Virus record (IMG/VR): IMGVR_UViG_3300046048_000349
Span: 1-25,114 of that record
Length of the DNA: 25,114 bases
Direction: 5' to 3' (one strand)
Source: a virus
Part shown: positions 21,502 to 25,114 of the stretch, piece by piece
How the letters are laid out: each line of letters starts with the position of its first letter
Numbering within the stretch: the first letter of the stretch is position 1
Translations under genes and position numbers: made by a program
Notes under the pieces: model-generated
Told to the model about the DNA's origin: nothing
Database searches by the model: none
The model's input: only the letters and a program-made list of their open reading frames with translations

Positions 21502-22577
21502 TGTTTCAGACGCTAGCCGATCTAAAGAACACGAACAACCCGATCAATCGGGTAGCTGGGCTATGTCCTCCTAACGACTCCAGGTTCACTAGTTATATCG
21601 ACGAAGCTGTCAGAAAGCTGATGACCCGTGGCGACTCTGCTGGAACAGTTGTTCCAATCCACGTCTGCGTTAAGCGTGGATGCGTCACATGGCCTAGATA
21701 TGTTGAATCCATCCGCAAGATCAACCTATGTGGATCCCCGGTCCAGGTAACGAACATTTACTCGCAATATCTGGATAGAGACATCATGCCTTGCTGGTAT
21801 GGATGGCCAGGGCTGTATCCTTGGGGTTCTCTTGGGAACTCATACAACTTAAACGATAAGGGCTTTGGCTCTGATCTCAGGTATTCTGCAGTTGGAATCC
21901 CAAAGACTGGTCATTACTCGACATACAGTGACCCTCAAAACACGTGCTTCATTCGTGCATACCCACAGTATGCAGAGGATATCGGAAAGACTGTTACCAT
22001 CTTTGGCAAGGATGAAAATGGTCAACCACTACAGACGAAAGTCACCGCAAGCGATGGAACAGTTACATACAAACCGGGCCATATTATCACCCTTGCCTCT
22101 CCTTACGGGAGTAGCTCTGTTCAGATTCAGCCCCCAATAGGCAGGGTTATCAAAGACGAAACTGAGGGACAGGTGTGGTTGTATGCCTATGATGCGACAA
22201 ATGAATGGCTTGAGGATTTGGCTATCTACGAACCTACTGAAACCAATCCATGGTATGAGAGGACATTCATCGGTGGGTCCAGTCCGTCTGGAGGATCCTG
22301 CAGCACTATCACCGTAATGGCTCTGGTTAAACTGCGTCATATCCCATTGAAACACGATACTGATCTGGTTACAGTCTCTAATGTGGACGCACTGAAGATG
22401 ATGCTTCAGTCAATCCTGTTCGATGAAGCTGACGATCCAGACAAAGCTGATAGATACGAAGCGAAGGCTATCAGAGAGTTGAATCTGTTCACTCGCAATC
22501 TGTATCCAGAAGATCAGACTCCAATAGTGGTGGAGCCGTTCAATGCAACTGGGATTGGTCCGCAACAATGCTTTTAG
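21501..22577 (+). CDS. Putative head-tail connector/adaptor protein
   Basis: This encodes 358 residues with AGGAG upstream. The N-terminal pattern includes NPINRVAGLCPPNDSRFTSY, IDEAVRKLMTRGDSAGTVVP, CVKRGCVTWPRYVESIRKIN and LCGSPVQVTN. It resembles a family of podovirus-type tail-tube or adaptor proteins in which a helical start is followed by 'T.PR..ESI..V...G.P'. The centre is beta-rich and the C-terminus helical (DALKMMLQSILFDEADDPDK ... AIRELNLFTRN). Such adaptors ring the portal and join it to the nozzle. The assignment is from pattern and gene order, not from a search. Confidence 0.65.
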   Translation: MFQTLADLKNTNNPINRVAGLCPPNDSRFTSYIDEAVRKLMTRGDSAGTVVPIHVCVKRGCVTWPRYVESIRKINLCGSPVQVTNIYSQYLDRDIMPCWYGWPGLYPWGSLGNSYNLNDKGFGSDLRYSAVGIPKTGHYSTYSDPQNTCFIRAYPQYAEDIGKTVTIFGKDENGQPLQTKVTASDGTVTYKPGHIITLASPYGSSSVQIQPPIGRVIKDETEGQVWLYAYDATNEWLEDLAIYEPTETNPWYERTFIGGSSPSGGSCSTITVMALVKLRHIPLKHDTDLVTVSNVDALKMMLQSILFDEADDPDKADRYEAKAIRELNLFTRNLYPEDQTPIVVEPFNATGIGPQQCF

Positions 22578-22587
22578 GAGAAAAAAC

Positions 22588-23268
22588 ATGGCTTACACTC
22601 TTAAACAACCGTTGGCTCCAGGTGAAAAGTATAAGACACCGCTGCCAACCTATCCTGCCCCTGGAACAGAGCCAGCCGCAGGCGGCACGCAATACAACGT
22701 CAGCCCTAACCCAACCATGGGAATGGGGCCTTTTGGTAGAGTGCCAGGGCAGGTTGGGATACCAGACGTCGCAGCTCAACTCGAACAACAGCTTCCTGGA
22801 ATCGGCAACATTAACGAGGCTGCAGCGCAGGGAGTTCTTGCAGACTTGAGGGGAGAATTGGCACCATCCACGGTCAATGCGATTCAGCAGGCAGCCGCTC
22901 AATGGGGAGCTGGAGCTGGTGTTCCTGGTAGCGGTCTGGCTCAACAGGCTGGACTCCGTGATATTGGACTAACTGCAGAAGCTCAACGTCAGAAGGCCAT
23001 GCAGAACTATGCTCAACTAGCAGGAACAGTCTCTCAGACTCAAACTGTGTCTCCAGAAACGCAGATCAGCACAGCTTTGCAGAATGCTGTTAATCGCGCC
23101 TCACCGGATCCTGGTGCTGCTGCGAGGTATTCTGAATCTTTGTTCAACAAGTATGTCAGTAGGATGAATGAGCCTGCGATCAGTCCGATTCAGCAACCTC
23201 AACAGAATTCAATGAAGCTGCTTCGAAGTGGAAGAATGATCAGCAGCTTGGCAGATGTAGGATTCTAG
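22588..23268 (+). CDS. Probable internal virion (ejection) protein, Gln/Ala-rich
   Basis: This encodes 226 residues from ATG 22588 (GGAG ten bases upstream), and an in-frame start at 22543 overlapping the previous gene is rejected. It has a Pro/Gly-rich beginning (PLAPGEKYKTPLPTYPAPGT) and a helical Gln/Ala core (DVAAQLEQQLPG; NAIQQAAAQWGAGAGVPGSG; AEAQRQKAMQNYAQLAG). It ends with a Pro/Gln segment and a basic tail. Low-complexity helical proteins placed between connector and large internal proteins are typical of podovirus ejection proteins. Confidence 0.6.
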   Translation: MAYTLKQPLAPGEKYKTPLPTYPAPGTEPAAGGTQYNVSPNPTMGMGPFGRVPGQVGIPDVAAQLEQQLPGIGNINEAAAQGVLADLRGELAPSTVNAIQQAAAQWGAGAGVPGSGLAQQAGLRDIGLTAEAQRQKAMQNYAQLAGTVSQTQTVSPETQISTALQNAVNRASPDPGAAARYSESLFNKYVSRMNEPAISPIQQPQQNSMKLLRSGRMISSLADVGF

Positions 23269-23272
23269 CAAT

Positions 23273-24040
23273 ATGGCATTCGTAGCACCTTGGCAAAAAC
23301 CGGCTGACGTCATTGAAGCGATGACGAGAGGAGCCAGTGTTGGCGCACAGATGGCGCAACTGCGGCAGCAGGCTCAAGACTCACTTCGAAGACATCAGGA
23401 GAATATGGCAAGAATATCCGCTCAGTCTGCATCATCTAGTGCTGCCAGGGCGGGACAGGCTGCTGCAAATTCTGCAAGAGAGAGGCTAGCTAAAGAACAG
23501 CTTAAAGCCAAGGAGCGCATGGCATCTCAAGAGCTGAGTTTGGCAAGGGAGAAACTTCGGGAAGATGCACGTCAAGCTGATTTGTCTGCCCAGCTAGCAT
23601 CAAATAAGTCTCAGATGAGTTCTCCATACTCATTTTCAAACCTGGGTGGTGGAGTAGTTCTGAAGGGCAACACACGAACAGGGGAATATGAGAAACTGGA
23701 TTTTCCAGAACTACGTAAAAAGAGTGATGCCAGACAAAGGCTTGAAGAGATGCAGGGTGGAGGAGCTGCAACCACAGGCCCGCTGGAGGGAACATCTCAG
23801 CCTGACTTTGGGCAGGGATCTGCTGACTGGGCTGGAATTAGCGCTCTTACAAATCCACAGCAACCTCCTCAACAAGCTGGAACTCGTCCTCCGAGAAATA
23901 CTTTCTTTCTTGGCGATGTGGCAGACGCACCTCAGGAAGTTAATCCTCAAGGCACATACTATTCTGGATCGAAATCTGTAGGTCCTAAGACTGACAGGTT
24001 CATTTGGCGCAATGGCAAGCTTGTAAAAGTTAGCCAATAG
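23273..24040 (+). CDS. Probable internal virion protein with coiled coil
   Basis: This encodes 255 residues, starting 4 bp after the previous gene. Residues ~25-110 are a continuous Gln/Ala/Arg/Lys coiled coil (AQMAQLRQQAQDSLRRHQEN ... ERLAKEQLKAKERMASQELS ... LAREKLREDARQADLSAQLA). The rest is Gly/Pro/Gln-rich and probably disordered, closing with a small block (TDRFIWRNGKLVKVSQ). No enzyme motif is present. Context is the same as its neighbour, and the pair probably forms part of the ejected complex. Confidence 0.6.
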   Translation: MAFVAPWQKPADVIEAMTRGASVGAQMAQLRQQAQDSLRRHQENMARISAQSASSSAARAGQAAANSARERLAKEQLKAKERMASQELSLAREKLREDARQADLSAQLASNKSQMSSPYSFSNLGGGVVLKGNTRTGEYEKLDFPELRKKSDARQRLEEMQGGGAATTGPLEGTSQPDFGQGSADWAGISALTNPQQPPQQAGTRPPRNTFFLGDVADAPQEVNPQGTYYSGSKSVGPKTDRFIWRNGKLVKVSQ

Positions 24041-24058
24041 CGTGAGGATTACCTCATG
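24041..24058 (+). promoter_or_regulatory. Hairpin enclosing ribosome binding site and start codon
   Basis: CGTGAGG, loop ATTA, CCTCATG: a 7-bp stem with one G-U pair. The left arm is the GAGG ribosome binding site and the right arm ends with ATG 24056. The fold would hide both from ribosomes unless opened by translation of the upstream gene, whose stop codon is the TAG at 24038-24040. Confidence 0.5.
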
Positions 24059-25114
24059 CCTAAGCTGGTAACACTTCCTAACATCGGTGACATAGAGTTT
24101 CCGGATGACGCCACTGAAGATCAGATCGCAGAAGCGATTCAACGCGAATATCCTAAGCCGCCTCCATCTCAGATCGTCGGCAACGTAGGACAAGAACTCC
24201 AGGCTCCACAGGTCTCACCGCTCGACAGAGTCGGGGTAGGTGCGATGGAGCAATCGCAGGCTGAGCAACAGCCCGTCTTCGTTAGCCCAGAATCTTTGGC
24301 GTTTGCGGCAGACCAGAGCGTCCCGACATCAGGTGAGGAGCTAGCAGCTAGGAACTACGATATGCTGCAGACTCCTATCATCACAGAACCAACTGGACAG
24401 GCCAGACTCGCAACTCCGCGAGAAGAGAAGAAAGCATCTCTGATTCAGCAACAGAGAGCTGTAGCACAGAATCCAACAGGGTTTGCTCAGGGTTTCATCG
24501 AGGAGTTAGGCCCTCGACTGGCTGAGGGAGTGCGCGGCGTCACACAAACCGCAAGCGGAACATTGCGCGCTCTCGCCCGAGTCACACAGAAGATGGCTGA
24601 GCAGGATCCAACAATGGCTGGAGCTAATCATAAGGTCTACGCCGATTACGCCTATCAGCTTGCCAGCGTGATAGATGAAGAGGCTGAGAAGCTTCCGCAG
24701 CCAGATAGGCGTGATTTCTTCCACGATCTCGCCAGAGGTGGTGGACAACTCGCTGGCATGCTCGCAGGAGGATTGGTTGGCAAAGCAATCGGAATGAGCC
24801 AGACGGCAACCGCCACAGTTCTTGGTGGAGGACTGGAGTTCGATGATGCTTACGATGCTGCAATCGAAAAGGGAGATGACCCAGACACGGCATTCGCTAA
24901 GTCGCTCGGTTACGCAACCATTGCAGGCTTGATCGAGAATAGACTGGGTGCAGGTCGCATCCTGAGGAAGTATTTCCCAACAGCCAATGCTGCCGCCCAG
25001 TCCCTGACCAAGTGGGGGGTCTCCAAGGAGATTCTCAAGAATTTCATTTCTGGGTTTGGTGAGGAAGCCGCTCAGAGATTCGCACAGAACTGGATCGTGC
25101 AGGAGAAGCCAGGG
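24056..25114 (+). CDS. Large internal virion protein, N-terminal part (3' end off window)
   Basis: The frame is open from ATG 24056 to the window edge, giving 353 residues. The N-terminus (PNIGDIEFPDDATEDQIAEA) is the 'EFPD..T..QI..AI' motif that starts many large phage internal proteins. A Gln/Glu-rich, probably disordered region follows to ~140, then an Ala/Gly-rich helical region with hydrophobic stretches (GGQLAGMLAGGLVGKAIGMS). The segment 'FISGFGEEAAQRFAQN' resembles the repeated 'EE..QE' helices of giant phage ejection proteins. It may extend into a lytic transglycosylase, peptidase or other enzyme domain beyond the edge; none is visible here. Confidence 0.75.
   Translation, partial: MPKLVTLPNIGDIEFPDDATEDQIAEAIQREYPKPPPSQIVGNVGQELQAPQVSPLDRVGVGAMEQSQAEQQPVFVSPESLAFAADQSVPTSGEELAARNYDMLQTPIITEPTGQARLATPREEKKASLIQQQRAVAQNPTGFAQGFIEELGPRLAEGVRGVTQTASGTLRALARVTQKMAEQDPTMAGANHKVYADYAYQLASVIDEEAEKLPQPDRRDFFHDLARGGGQLAGMLAGGLVGKAIGMSQTATATVLGGGLEFDDAYDAAIEKGDDPDTAFAKSLGYATIAGLIENRLGAGRILRKYFPTANAAAQSLTKWGVSKEILKNFISGFGEEAAQRFAQNWIVQEKPG

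Noticed and set aside
23711-24193. 160-codon minus-strand frame across the internal virion genes
   Set aside because: It is antisense to two well-formed genes with good ribosome sites, and its composition is that of a shadow frame.
1-25114. CRISPR array, tRNA, integrase, transposase or known anti-phage defence genes
   Set aside because: Looked for and not seen; no regularly spaced repeats, no tRNA T-loop pattern with matching arms, and no recognisable recombinase or defence motifs.

Overview
The window is phage DNA. It carries a nearly complete virion-assembly region: large terminase, portal, putative major capsid protein, collagen-like fibre, tail nozzle-like protein, connector-like protein and internal virion (ejection-type) proteins. 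No tape-measure protein, tail sheath or tail tube is present, and the set looks like a short-tailed, podovirus-like phage. No integrase, tRNA, rRNA, CRISPR array, insertion sequence or origin could be recognised. The window ends inside a gene on both sides.

The host is probably a Verrucomicrobiota-like (PVC) bacterium. This is inference from protein style only: a secreted fibronectin-III protein with the 'VTLAWDPSP...DFSNEV' pattern, and a 'STNGINWETL' segment in the leftmost gene, both common in that phylum.

Layout. (1) 1-903, minus strand: three overlapping small genes, ending in a membrane protein with three exactly spaced 24-residue zinc ribbons, cut by the window edge. (2) 904-1280: no convincing gene. 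(3) 1281-3269, plus strand: six small accessory genes, partly bracketed by a 37-bp direct repeat, ending at a terminator at 3300-3336 that lies inside the opposing gene. (4) 3223-5608, minus strand: a tight four-gene operon with a DUF4406/DUF5664-type nucleotide-metabolism fusion, a calcineurin-like phosphoesterase, an HExxH metallopeptidase and an unknown. (5) 5609-5815: divergent control region with a 9-bp inverted repeat and a small open frame that overlaps the capsid start. (6) 5816-12064, plus strand: putative major capsid protein and terminator, then a series of small structural or fibre genes, three of which share a repeated ~37-residue module, then a secreted FN3 protein, a holin-like protein and a lipoprotein, closed by a terminator at 12091-12120. 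(7) 12137-16888, minus strand: terminase, a small protein, a zinc-binding protein and portal, transcribed terminase to portal. (8) 16935-25114, plus strand: collagen/C1q-like fibre, nozzle-like protein, Cys-rich protein, small structural protein, connector-like protein and three Gln/Ala-rich probable internal virion proteins, the last truncated.

The packaging block (terminase to portal) is inverted relative to the capsid and tail blocks on either side, so head and tail assembly depend on at least three transcription units. Start sites in the plus-strand structural blocks often have AGGAG-type ribosome binding sites and are commonly coupled by TAATG or ATGA overlaps. The left 5.6 kb is accessory DNA with weaker ribosome binding sites, overlapping small genes and signs of recombination.
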